This document shows, piece after piece, positions 39,626-48,289 of a DNA stretch of 64,000 nucleotides; position 1 is the stretch's first letter; each line of letters begins with the position of its first letter. Source of the DNA: Bacteroidales bacterium (GTDB taxonomy: Bacteria > Bacteroidota > Bacteroidia > Bacteroidales > UBA932); assembly GCA_016287075.1 (NCBI GenBank), contig JAEEVC010000014.1, forward strand, positions 1 through 64,000. Direction: 5' to 3'. The translations under genes were made by a program, and so were the position numbers. Under the pieces are notes generated by a model. It was not told where the DNA came from and searched no databases. It worked only from the letters and a program-made list of their open reading frames with translations.

Positions 39626-40418
39626 AGTAATCATGGTCAGTGTGCTGTGCATCACGTACAACCACGCGCCCTATATTCGGGATGCGCTGGATGGTTTCGT
39701 GGGACAGCGGACGGATTTCCGCTTCGAGGTGCTGGTCCATGATGACGCCTCGGAGGACGGCACGGCCGATATCGTCCGGGAATACGCCGCCCGCTATCCG
39801 GACCTGATCCGTCCGGTCCTCCAGACCGCCAACCAGTATTCCCGGGGCCTCCAGCCGACCCGGACCTTCCTGCGGCCCCTGGTCCAGGGCCGCTATGTCG
39901 CGTTCTGCGAGGGCGACGATTACTGGACCGATTCCGGTAAGCTGCAGAAACAGGTCGATGCCCTGGAAGCGCATCCGGAAGCCGATATCTGCGCCCACCC
40001 GGCGCTCTCCCTCTGGCCGGACGGCTCCCGGCACATCATGGGACCGAAGCGGGGAGGAAAGGTCATCCCGGCGGAGCGGGTCATCCTCGGCGGCGGCGCC
40101 TTCGTGGCAACCGCATCGCTGCTCTGCCGTTCTTCCATCTACCTGAAGGACAGCCGCATGCGAGATATTCTCTTCAATGACTATACCCTCCAGATCCAGG
40201 GCTCGCTCCGGGGCGGCATGCTGTATCTGCCGGATTGTATGAGCGCCTACCGTTTCCGCCATCCCGGTTCCTGGACGGCTTCCCACCGCGCAGAGGACCC
40301 GCTCCTGCTCGCCCGAGCACTCGACGCGCTGGACGCCGAGACTGCCGGCCGCTTCCATCGCGCCATCCGCCGCCGCGAGCGCCGCGACCGCCTGGAACAG
40401 TGGCTCAAACGCCGCTGA
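39618..40418 (+). CDS. Family 2 glycosyltransferase
   Basis: 266 aa GT-A domain: MVSVLCITYNHAPYIRDAL, VLVHDDASEDGTADIV (nucleotide binding), and the acidic FCEGDDYWTD motif (metal binding). No transmembrane segment. The C-terminal tail is very Arg-rich (RRRERRDRLEQWLKRR). The start is ATG 39618, overlapping the WbqC-like stop; the ORF track begins far upstream within the wrong frame. Presumably adds a sugar in the pathway defined by this operon. Confidence 0.88.
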   Translation: MDEVIMVSVLCITYNHAPYIRDALDGFVGQRTDFRFEVLVHDDASEDGTADIVREYAARYPDLIRPVLQTANQYSRGLQPTRTFLRPLVQGRYVAFCEGDDYWTDSGKLQKQVDALEAHPEADICAHPALSLWPDGSRHIMGPKRGGKVIPAERVILGGGAFVATASLLCRSSIYLKDSRMRDILFNDYTLQIQGSLRGGMLYLPDCMSAYRFRHPGSWTASHRAEDPLLLARALDALDAETAGRFHRAIRRRERRDRLEQWLKRR

Positions 40419-40475
40419 CAGACCGCTGTAGAGGGCTTTTACGCCTTGAAAGGCAATTTTTTCCGATTTTTTTCT

Positions 40476-40519
40476 TAAATTTGTACAATTTAAGCCACGC
40501 AATTTAAGCCATACAATTA
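40476..40519 (+). promoter_or_regulatory. -7 box and 14-bp tandem repeat ahead of the fimbrillin-module gene
   Basis: TAAATTTG (40476-40483) is followed by CAATTTAAGCCACG (40486-40499) and CAATTTAAGCCATA (40500-40513), then a partial CAATTA. The repeat sits at the predicted transcription start and 5' leader, where a regulator or phase variation by unit number could act. Confidence 0.6.
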
Positions 40520-43500
40520 CGCATCGTGTTTCTTCTTATCTTTTCGGCCTTCTGGCAGGTGCCTCTGTTCTCTTGTCAGCTTGTGCCCGACAGGAAGACC
40601 ATCCCGCTTCTGCGGACGCCGACCGGTATCTCCGCAGTTTTTCCATGGACATAGAATCTGTTTCGACGCGGGCGGCGATCGATTTCACCAGCGGTTCCGT
40701 TACCTGGAACGACGACGACCGTGTCCTGGTCTATGTCCCCGGTACGGCCCAATCCGCTGAATATAAATACGAAGGGGGCGTCTTTGTCCCCGTTGGTTCC
40801 GAACCGCTTGAAACAGGCGATGCGCTCGCATATGCCTACTATCCCGCGGATGCCTTTTCCATCGACGGGGGCACCGTCACCCTCGCGATGCCTGCCTCGG
40901 TAACGGCTGATCCCGGCAACAAACTGCCGATGGGCGGCATCATTCCCGCCGGGCAGATCGCCGGCGGGAAACCCCGGCCGGAAGGGACTTTCAAGAGCCT
41001 GGGATCCATCATCTGGCTCAAACTGACGGCCGTCGAGGGCAAGGAAGGCACCGTGACGGCGGTCCGGATCGAAAATTCCTCGCTCGCCCTGACGGGTTCG
41101 GCCCCGGTGAGCTGGAACGACGATACGCCCGCTCTGGGTTCGCTCGACGGCGAAAAGGCCATAGAAGTGGCTTGCTCTAAGATACTTACGACTTCCGCTC
41201 CGGCCGAGTTCTATCTTTTCGTGCCTGCCGGCGACCAGCAGGACCTCAGCCTGGAACTGACCCTCGAGGAGGTAGCCGGATACAAATCCTCCGTCAAATA
41301 CGCGCGGACCGGCACCCTGGCCCTTGCGCGCAACAAGGTCCTTCCCATCAGCCTCGACGTGAACGGCAAAGTGCCGAGAGGCATCGCTACGGCGGCCGAT
41401 TTCAAGGCCTTCGCCGCGGCGGTGAATGCCGGCGCTTCCACCGCTGAATGGGAGAATGCGGAAGGATGGGTGAACTTATTGAATGACATCGATTTCGAAG
41501 GCGTCTCCGACTTTGTGCCCGCCGGTTTCGCCAAGGCTCCCTGGAACAGCAGCATGGAGCCCGTCTTCTCGGCTGGGACCCATCCCTTCACCGGCAAGTT
41601 CGACGGCAACGCCTTCCATATCAAGAACCTCCATCTGGTTTGCAATGAGACCGCCGCCGGGAAACACTACGGCCTGTTCGGTTCCCTGGGCCCGGGCGCC
41701 GTGGTCCAGAATTTCGTGATCGAGGACAACTGCTCCCTCACCGTTTCTTCCAGCGTCTCCCTGAGCGCCGGCCTGATCGCCGGCCTGGTCTATGACGCCG
41801 AGGTGCGGGATGTCACCAGCTATGCGCCGCTCACCTACGACGGCGCCGCGACCGGCTTCGTGCACATGGCCCTCATCGGCGGCTGCTTCGCCAAGAATCA
41901 GGGCACGACCGTCGACAGCGTGCACAACCGGGGTGAGATTTCGGCCATGAACACCGCCAACGACAAGGGCAACGTACAGGCTATCCATATTGCGGGCATC
42001 GTCGGCTTCACGAACGCCCCTGCCGACGGAAAGGCGACCACGACCATCGCATCCTGCAACAACTACGCGGACATCGTCTCCCAGGCCGGCCGCACCGCCG
42101 GCATCGTTGCGGCCGCCAACCGCTGCACGGAGATCAACGACTGCGAGAACCACGGCGACCAGGCCAACAGCATGCCCGCCTCCGGCGCCGGCCGGCTGGG
42201 CGGGGTCGTCTGCTTCGTCAACGGTTCCAACATGTCCGCCTGCAAGAACTACGGCAACATCTCCTCCAGCACCAATGCCTGCGTGGGCGGCATCTTCTGC
42301 CTGCCCAACGCCGGCACCTACAAGAACCTGGAGAATTACGGCGAAGTGGTCACGGACAATGCCAACCGCGGCGTCTTCTTCGGCTATGTCAACCAGGCCG
42401 CCGTGTTCGAAGGCGGCATCGCATCCGGGCGTGTGGGCACCTATAACAACGGTTCTCCCGTCTGGGACGTCTATTCGGAGGCCGACAAGGTGGCGTACCT
42501 CGGCGTGCAGCAGAACAGCAAGGGCTCCGGATACAACACCATCAACATCACCATCGCGACTGGGGATGTGCCCTCGGGTGATCCTTCCTTCAACGTGGAG
42601 GCCGGACTGCGGATCTTCTTCATCGGCAACAGCTTCACCAAGGACGCCGTGGAGCATCTTCCCGGTATCCTGGATGCCGCCGGCATTACGGACGTGCAGA
42701 TGGTCCACATGTATTACGGCGGACGCACCATCCCGGAATACAACAGCGGCTACAGCTCCGCCACGGACTACCATTGCTATATCTGCAACCCGGGGGCGAC
42801 GAACTGGACCGATGTGTCCGGCAAGAGCCTCGAAGTTGTCGCCAAGAGCGCGAACTGGGACATCATCACCATCCAGGAGCATACCGGCAGGCAGCTCGCC
42901 TGGGGTTGGACCTCAACGGAGAAAGCGGCCGTGGACGGCCTTCTGAACAAGCTCAAGGCCAATCAGGACGCCCGCGGCGCCTCCCCGAAATACTACTACA
43001 TCCTCTCGCAGGCCTACCATGACCTCTCCAAGGCCCAGAATGTCTCCAAGCCGTTCACGGACACGGATACCATGTGGCCGGTGATCGCCGCCCAGGCGCG
43101 GAGCGCCGTCACCGAATGCGGCTTCGACGGAATCATCTCCACCGGCGCCATGTTGCAGAACCTGCGCACCAGCTGGGCCAACAACGCCATGGGGCTGACC
43201 CGCGACGGATACCACATGGACCTGGGCCTGGCCCGCTATGGCGCCTCCTGCACCGTTTTCGAGACCATCATCGGCCCCAATCACAAGCAGGAACTGCTGG
43301 ACAACAATACTTTCCATCCCAATGTGGGAACTCCGGTCACGGAGTACAATGCCCCGCTGGCCCTGAAAGCGGCCCGGCATGCCATCGCCCATCCCTATGA
43401 CGTGACGGATATGAGCGGGGAAACGGATCCCACCCCGGTCAGCGACATCCGGATCTCCAATGCGGCGCAGCTGCTGGAGTTCGCCTCGCGGGTCAACAGC

Positions 43501-44661
43501 GGAGACGCCGCCGCAGCAGCAGCCTCGGTCACCCTGACGGCTGACATCGACTGCGCCTCCGTGAGCGACTGGACGCCGATCGGCAACGCAACGATGTCCA
43601 CCTGGACGGCCACGAGCCTGGCGCTCTCCGGCCCGTCCTTCACCGGCACCTTCGACGGAGCCGGGCACAGCATCAAGAACCTCCACATGCAGTTCACGCC
43701 CACGGAGGCGTCCCGCTGCTGGGGCTTCTTCGGATCCGTCGGCAACGGCGCCACGATCAAGGACCTGACCTTCGACAGCTCCTGTTCGCTGTCCCTGTCC
43801 TCCGGCGTATCCGGCGTCTTCGGCGTCCTCGCCGGCCTGGTGCAGGGTGCGACCATCGAGAATGTGAAGAACTATGCCCGGGTCGGCGGCGGCGCCACTT
43901 CCGCCATCGCCGACAACACCGCGGCCGGCCGGGTCTATACCGGCGGTCTCGTGGGCATGGTCATGGCCACTTCGGAGGCCCGTCTGACGAATCTGCTCAA
44001 TGCGGCCACCCTCGGTTCGGAGACCAACCCCTTCTCGGGCGGGAAGAACACGGGCAACGGCGCCAACGGCATCCACCTGGGCGGCATCGTCGGTTTCGTC
44101 ACCAATCCGAACAACCAGTCGCTGGTGAAAATCACCGGCTGCCGCAACACGGGCGACATCTACAGCTCGGCGGCCCGGACCTCCGGCATCGCCGCGGCCC
44201 TCAACCGCTACGGCTACCTGAAGGACTGCGAAAATACCGGCAATGTGGTGCACAGCGGCACCAACCCCAATTACCGCCTGGGCAACATCACCTGCATCGC
44301 GGCGGCCGGCTGCACGCTGGAAGGCTGCATCAACCGGGGCGACCTGGTGAGTTCGGGCGGCTGCTCCGTCGCCGGGGTCATCTGCCTGGTCAACCATGAC
44401 GACGTGACCATCAAGGACTGCGCCAGCCTCGGCGCCGGCATCGTCTCGGATTCCGTCAATCCCGACGGGGACCAGACCTACACCGGCGTGCTGTATGGCC
44501 GCTGCCAGAAGAAGGCGACCTTCAGCGGCTGCTCCGTCAGCGGCAGCATCGGCCGCTACGGCGCGACTCCCGTCACCCTCACGGCGGAGAACTACCGCCA
44601 GTATGTCGGCGAGAAATATGCATCGAATACAAGTCTGAATACAATTACCTTTGCAGAATAG
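40516..44661 (+). CDS. Multidomain surface lipoprotein: fimbrillin-like module, GLUG beta-helix, SGNH/DUF4886, GLUG beta-helix
   Basis: About 1381 aa. A lipoprotein signal is open upstream of the ORF track's TTG (40573): THRVSSYLFGLLAGASVLLSAC, with lipobox LSAC. No in-frame ATG or GTG precedes it, and ATT 40516 is the best start candidate, so the start is unusual. Modules: fimbrillin-like N domain (~40-290, AIDFTSGSVTWNDDDRVLVYV; ADPGNKLPMGGIIPAG), GLUG-type beta-helix (~290-690), SGNH/DUF4886 hydrolase (~697-960; LRIFFIGNSFTKDAVEHLP with the GNS serine, and DGYHMDLGLARYG with the C-terminal Asp/His), and a second GLUG region (~975-1380). It may deacylate a surface or host glycan; substrate unknown. 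Followed 4 nt later by a paralogous gene. Confidence 0.82.
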   Translation: MTHRVSSYLFGLLAGASVLLSACARQEDHPASADADRYLRSFSMDIESVSTRAAIDFTSGSVTWNDDDRVLVYVPGTAQSAEYKYEGGVFVPVGSEPLETGDALAYAYYPADAFSIDGGTVTLAMPASVTADPGNKLPMGGIIPAGQIAGGKPRPEGTFKSLGSIIWLKLTAVEGKEGTVTAVRIENSSLALTGSAPVSWNDDTPALGSLDGEKAIEVACSKILTTSAPAEFYLFVPAGDQQDLSLELTLEEVAGYKSSVKYARTGTLALARNKVLPISLDVNGKVPRGIATAADFKAFAAAVNAGASTAEWENAEGWVNLLNDIDFEGVSDFVPAGFAKAPWNSSMEPVFSAGTHPFTGKFDGNAFHIKNLHLVCNETAAGKHYGLFGSLGPGAVVQNFVIEDNCSLTVSSSVSLSAGLIAGLVYDAEVRDVTSYAPLTYDGAATGFVHMALIGGCFAKNQGTTVDSVHNRGEISAMNTANDKGNVQAIHIAGIVGFTNAPADGKATTTIASCNNYADIVSQAGRTAGIVAAANRCTEINDCENHGDQANSMPASGAGRLGGVVCFVNGSNMSACKNYGNISSSTNACVGGIFCLPNAGTYKNLENYGEVVTDNANRGVFFGYVNQAAVFEGGIASGRVGTYNNGSPVWDVYSEADKVAYLGVQQNSKGSGYNTINITIATGDVPSGDPSFNVEAGLRIFFIGNSFTKDAVEHLPGILDAAGITDVQMVHMYYGGRTIPEYNSGYSSATDYHCYICNPGATNWTDVSGKSLEVVAKSANWDIITIQEHTGRQLAWGWTSTEKAAVDGLLNKLKANQDARGASPKYYYILSQAYHDLSKAQNVSKPFTDTDTMWPVIAAQARSAVTECGFDGIISTGAMLQNLRTSWANNAMGLTRDGYHMDLGLARYGASCTVFETIIGPNHKQELLDNNTFHPNVGTPVTEYNAPLALKAARHAIAHPYDVTDMSGETDPTPVSDIRISNAAQLLEFASRVNSGDAAAAAASVTLTADIDCASVSDWTPIGNATMSTWTATSLALSGPSFTGTFDGAGHSIKNLHMQFTPTEASRCWGFFGSVGNGATIKDLTFDSSCSLSLSSGVSGVFGVLAGLVQGATIENVKNYARVGGGATSAIADNTAAGRVYTGGLVGMVMATSEARLTNLLNAATLGSETNPFSGGKNTGNGANGIHLGGIVGFVTNPNNQSLVKITGCRNTGDIYSSAARTSGIAAALNRYGYLKDCENTGNVVHSGTNPNYRLGNITCIAAAGCTLEGCINRGDLVSSGGCSVAGVICLVNHDDVTIKDCASLGAGIVSDSVNPDGDQTYTGVLYGRCQKKATFSGCSVSGSIGRYGATPVTLTAENYRQYVGEKYASNTSLNTITFAE

Positions 44662-44665
44662 TTAA

Positions 44666-47600
44666 ATGAGGAAAACGGTTTTTATCTTGGCATTTGCTGC
44701 AGCTGCCACGCTGTGCGGCGGATGCGGCAGGGAGCAGGAAACCCAGACCCAGCCGGGGAAGTGGGACAACCTGGATCCCGTCACCTACCTTACGGCATTC
44801 GACATGCGGGTCGAAGACGCGCAGACCCGCGCCGACATCGATTTCACCAGCGGTGCCATCAGCTGGAACAGCGGTGACGAGGCGCTGGTCTATGTGCCCT
44901 CGACCGGCAGGTCGTCCGTTTACACCTACAACGGCTCCTGCTTCGAGCCGAAGAACACGCCGCTCCAGATCGGGACCGGCGAGGCCTACGCCTATTTCCC
45001 CGCGTCGGCCTATTCCATCTCCGACGGCAAGGTGAACTTCACCATGCCGGAATCCGTGACGGAAGACCCGGGCAACAAGCTGCCCATGGGCGGCATCATC
45101 CCCTCCGGCGGCATTCCCTCCGGCAAGGAGCGCCGGGAAGGTACGTTCAAGAGCCTCGGCGCCCTTCTCTGGGTCCGCCTGACGGCCGTGGCCGGCAAGG
45201 AAGAGACCCTTTCGGGCATTACCCTGGAGAACACCAAGCTCGCGCTGACCGGCCAGGGCGAGGTGACTTGGAACGGCACGACGCCTTCCCTGTCCGCCCT
45301 GGGCGGCGGCAAGTCCATCCAGGTATCCTGCAACAAGCAGCTCAGCGCCTCTGAGGCGGCCGAGTTCTTCCTTTTCGCCCCCGCCGGCACCCTGGAAGGC
45401 CTCGCACTGACCGTCACGTTCCAGGAAGTGGCGGGCGTCAAGCCCTATACCCGCCTGACCCGTGACGGCGCCCTGACCCTGGAGCGGAACCATGTCGTCC
45501 CGGTCTCCTGGAGCCTGGACGGCCACAGCAACACGGATTCCGCGAAGGGCGATCCCATCGCCGTGAAGGACGGGAAGGTCCTGTTCTTCCTGGAGATCCC
45601 TGCGGAGGGGAGTGCCGTCCGCACGGCCCTCGGCCTCGAGGGCGGCTCCTTCGCCGGCAGCTCCGTCCTGGTCAACGGTACCGCCTATGAGATCCTGATC
45701 AACCCGGGTGGGGAACCCTACGTCGAGGTGGCCGAGGCGGCCGATGGAAAGTACGAGGCTGCGCTCCTGAAAGGGGAGTCCCTGGGCCTGTACGGCGCTT
45801 CCGCCGACAAGGACGTGGTCCTGCCGTTCTCGCAGCTGTACCGGGACACCGCGGCTGATTTCGAGCACTATCCCCGTTACGCCGCCTACTCCGAGGCCAC
45901 GGGCAATGTCCTTTCCTTCAAGGAAGCCGTCGCCCTGCTGGACCTGAAGTTCACCGGCCTGGTCAAACTGTCCTCCGTGAAGGTCCGTTCCCTCGGTGGG
46001 GAGACCCTCAGCGGCCGGGCCGACTATTCCTACGCCGCGTCCGCCTTCTCCCCGAAGGAAAGCCTGGACGAGGCGGTCGTCAACTGCACCAACCAGGGCA
46101 GTTTCCTGCAGCTGTTCAGCTCCGGCAAGAACGTCCCCGTCCTCATCGCCCCCGGTACCTTCTCCGCCGGCCTGGAAATCACGGCCGTTACGGACAATCA
46201 CCTGGTCATGCACAAGACCATCACGCCGGGAACGGTCCAGGCGGGCAGCGTCTATGCGGAGACCATTCCCTGGGTGGCCGACGAGGATGTCGTGTTCTTC
46301 GAGGGCTTCGACAACTTCACCTGGGGCGGCAACGTGATGGCCGGCAGCCAGGGCTTCGGTTACGCGCCGGATGCCTCCGACATGACCATTGAAAGCGGAC
46401 GGGACCGCGACGGTTATGCGCGCGCATATACCAAAGTAGATTACAACGTCGCCGGGACCGGGTACATCCAGCCCAACACCTGGGATGCGGTCAAGAATGC
46501 GACGGTCGGGTCCTCCCATGTCCTGTCGGACTCCTACCTGAAGAGCCGCAACCTCTCCGATTGGTTCATCCTCTACCGCACGCAGGAATACCAGGGCGTC
46601 GTGGCGCTGGGTACGGCCGAGACGTCCCGCGGCGTCCTCCGGACCCCGCTGTTCCGCAATATCCAGGGACCCTGTGACCTGAAGGTCAGCTTCGACATCT
46701 GCCTGCAGGACGGCAATGCTTCGGGCGTCCAGCTGCAGATCTACAACGGCGGTCATTTCGATTCTTGCACCATCGACGGTGCCCCCGCCAATCCCAAGAA
46801 CTATACCTACAAGGCCAATTTCGCCGAGATCCTGTTTGAAGACAATGCGATCCCGGCGGCCGCCTCGATGGAGTCCGCCAAGACCTGGCACAGAGTCGAG
46901 GTGACGGTCCGTGACGCCACCGACGCCACGGCCCTCGACATCCGCAGCGCCGTCGCTTCGGGCGCCACGCTGGGCCTCTGGGTGGACAACATCCTGGCCA
47001 GGCAGATCAAGAACACCAAGGACAAGGGCAACCTCCGCATCCTGTACTGGAACATCCAGAACGGCATGTGGTGGGACCAGGGCAACAACTACGACAATTT
47101 TGTCGCCTTCGTGAAGAAATACGATCCGGACATCTGCATCTGGTGCGAAAGCGAGAGCATCTACAAGACCGGTTCGGATGCCTACGAGAACACGGGCGAC
47201 CGCTACCTGTATTATTCCAGGCCCGGCAACTGGACCGCGCTCGCGAAGCGTTACGGCCACAGCTATGCATCCATCAGCGGCCGCACGGACAGCTATCCGC
47301 AGGAGGTGACTTCAAAGTATCCGATCACCCGGGTGCAGGCGTTCTCCAACAGTTCCAACCTGTTCCACGGCGGCGGCCATTTCCAGATCACGGTCAACGG
47401 CACCCTGCTCAACATCGTGACCACGCACCCGTATCCGAAGAATTCCGGCGACGGCAACCACTCGTCCAGCGCCCAGATCGAGTCGGACAACCTGCGCGTG
47501 AAGGAAATGACGTACCTGCTCGCCCAGACCGTCAACAAGAGCACGTATTCCTCCGAAAAGAACTGGGTGATGGCGGGCGACATGAACGCCAACAGCCCCC

Positions 47601-47914
47601 TGGACTGCTGGTACACCGGAGCCGACCCCAATAATATTGCGTTCAAGGCCCAGGGATACGTCCTGGAGCATTCGGACCTGAAGGATTCGGTCTACGAGTT
47701 CTGGAACGCCGGGACCCCCGACACCTTCTGCAGCTCCACCAACGGTTCCAAGGACCGCCGGGATTTCGTCTATCTCTCGCCTGCGCTGATGGGGAAGACC
47801 GTGCGCGCCATTTCCCTCAACGACAGCTGGACCTACAGCATCAAGTCGCTGAATATCTCGAACTTCAAGAGCCCGTCCGACCACCGGCCCATCCTTGTTG
47901 ACATTCAACTGTAA
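44666..47914 (+). CDS. Multidomain surface lipoprotein: fimbrillin-like module with C-terminal EEP domain
   Basis: 1082 aa. Lipobox TLCGGCGRE. The N-terminal ~30-280 closely parallels the previous protein: ADIDFTSGAISWNSGDEALVYV and DPGNKLPMGGIIPSG, then GTFKSLGALLWVRLTAV. The middle region (~280-780) is beta-rich without a family I recognise. The C-terminal ~788-1082 is an endonuclease/exonuclease/phosphatase-like domain: RILYWNIQNGMW, ICIWCESES (Glu), TTHPYP (His), AGDMNANSP, and SDHRPILVD. It probably cleaves a phosphoester at the cell surface. The gene starts 4 nt after its paralogue, so they form one operon. Confidence 0.85.
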   Translation: MRKTVFILAFAAAATLCGGCGREQETQTQPGKWDNLDPVTYLTAFDMRVEDAQTRADIDFTSGAISWNSGDEALVYVPSTGRSSVYTYNGSCFEPKNTPLQIGTGEAYAYFPASAYSISDGKVNFTMPESVTEDPGNKLPMGGIIPSGGIPSGKERREGTFKSLGALLWVRLTAVAGKEETLSGITLENTKLALTGQGEVTWNGTTPSLSALGGGKSIQVSCNKQLSASEAAEFFLFAPAGTLEGLALTVTFQEVAGVKPYTRLTRDGALTLERNHVVPVSWSLDGHSNTDSAKGDPIAVKDGKVLFFLEIPAEGSAVRTALGLEGGSFAGSSVLVNGTAYEILINPGGEPYVEVAEAADGKYEAALLKGESLGLYGASADKDVVLPFSQLYRDTAADFEHYPRYAAYSEATGNVLSFKEAVALLDLKFTGLVKLSSVKVRSLGGETLSGRADYSYAASAFSPKESLDEAVVNCTNQGSFLQLFSSGKNVPVLIAPGTFSAGLEITAVTDNHLVMHKTITPGTVQAGSVYAETIPWVADEDVVFFEGFDNFTWGGNVMAGSQGFGYAPDASDMTIESGRDRDGYARAYTKVDYNVAGTGYIQPNTWDAVKNATVGSSHVLSDSYLKSRNLSDWFILYRTQEYQGVVALGTAETSRGVLRTPLFRNIQGPCDLKVSFDICLQDGNASGVQLQIYNGGHFDSCTIDGAPANPKNYTYKANFAEILFEDNAIPAAASMESAKTWHRVEVTVRDATDATALDIRSAVASGATLGLWVDNILARQIKNTKDKGNLRILYWNIQNGMWWDQGNNYDNFVAFVKKYDPDICIWCESESIYKTGSDAYENTGDRYLYYSRPGNWTALAKRYGHSYASISGRTDSYPQEVTSKYPITRVQAFSNSSNLFHGGGHFQITVNGTLLNIVTTHPYPKNSGDGNHSSSAQIESDNLRVKEMTYLLAQTVNKSTYSSEKNWVMAGDMNANSPLDCWYTGADPNNIAFKAQGYVLEHSDLKDSVYEFWNAGTPDTFCSSTNGSKDRRDFVYLSPALMGKTVRAISLNDSWTYSIKSLNISNFKSPSDHRPILVDIQL

Positions 47915-47929
47915 ACATATCGGCAGTCT

Positions 47930-48076
47930 ATGAAAAGAGAACAGTATTCCGCCCCGGCCCTGCGTATCGTGGACCTCGCCCTCTCCGGGCAGTTCCTCGT
48001 CGGCTCGGCCAACCTGGATTCCAGCATCGAACCCCTCGTGATCCTGGAGGACGATTCGTCGAACTGGTCGATCTGA
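47930..48076 (+). CDS. 48-aa mini-protein (YSAP...EDDSSNW type)
   Basis: Too short for the ORF track. It begins MKREQYSAPALRI, then a hydrophobic run (VDLALSGQFLVGS), and ends LEDDSSNWSI before TGA. It shares YSAP, an L-x-L ... L-x-G-S core and an acidic tail EDD-x-x-N-W with the next mini-protein at 48122, so the two are siblings. No lipobox or signal peptide. It starts 15 nt after the EEP-containing gene and is GC-rich like that gene. Short acidic-tailed proteins of this sort are common next to fimbrillin-like genes in Bacteroidales; function is unknown. Confidence 0.65.
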   Translation: MKREQYSAPALRIVDLALSGQFLVGSANLDSSIEPLVILEDDSSNWSI

Positions 48077-48121
48077 TCGTTTCGAATCAAAGTAATTAAT
48101 AATATAAATAACTGATTTTCA

Positions 48122-48274
48122 ATGCGTATGAAAACAGATCCCTATTCTGCTCCAAACGCCGAAGTTTTGTTCCTGCGCCTGGAAGAAACCATTTTGAGCG
48201 GGGAAATCCGCCCAGGTAACAAGCCCACGGAAAACTTCGATGGGCCCGTTGAAGATGATGAAAATTGGATGTAA
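48122..48274 (+). CDS. 50-aa mini-protein, sibling of the 48-aa protein
   Basis: Too short for the ORF track. MRMKTDPYSAPNAEVLFL, a central EETILSGEIRPG segment and an acidic tail GPVEDDENWM. ATG 48128 is an alternative start. It lies 15 nt upstream of the beta-helix lipoprotein gene, so it is probably co-transcribed with it, and its codon use (CCTATTCTGCTCC, GTTTTGTTC) is AT-richer than the 48-aa sibling, matching the following gene. The conserved ends and variable middle suggest a secreted or partner-binding peptide, but no function can be assigned. Confidence 0.62.
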   Translation: MRMKTDPYSAPNAEVLFLRLEETILSGEIRPGNKPTENFDGPVEDDENWM

Positions 48275-48289
48275 AAAGGAGGAAAGAGT

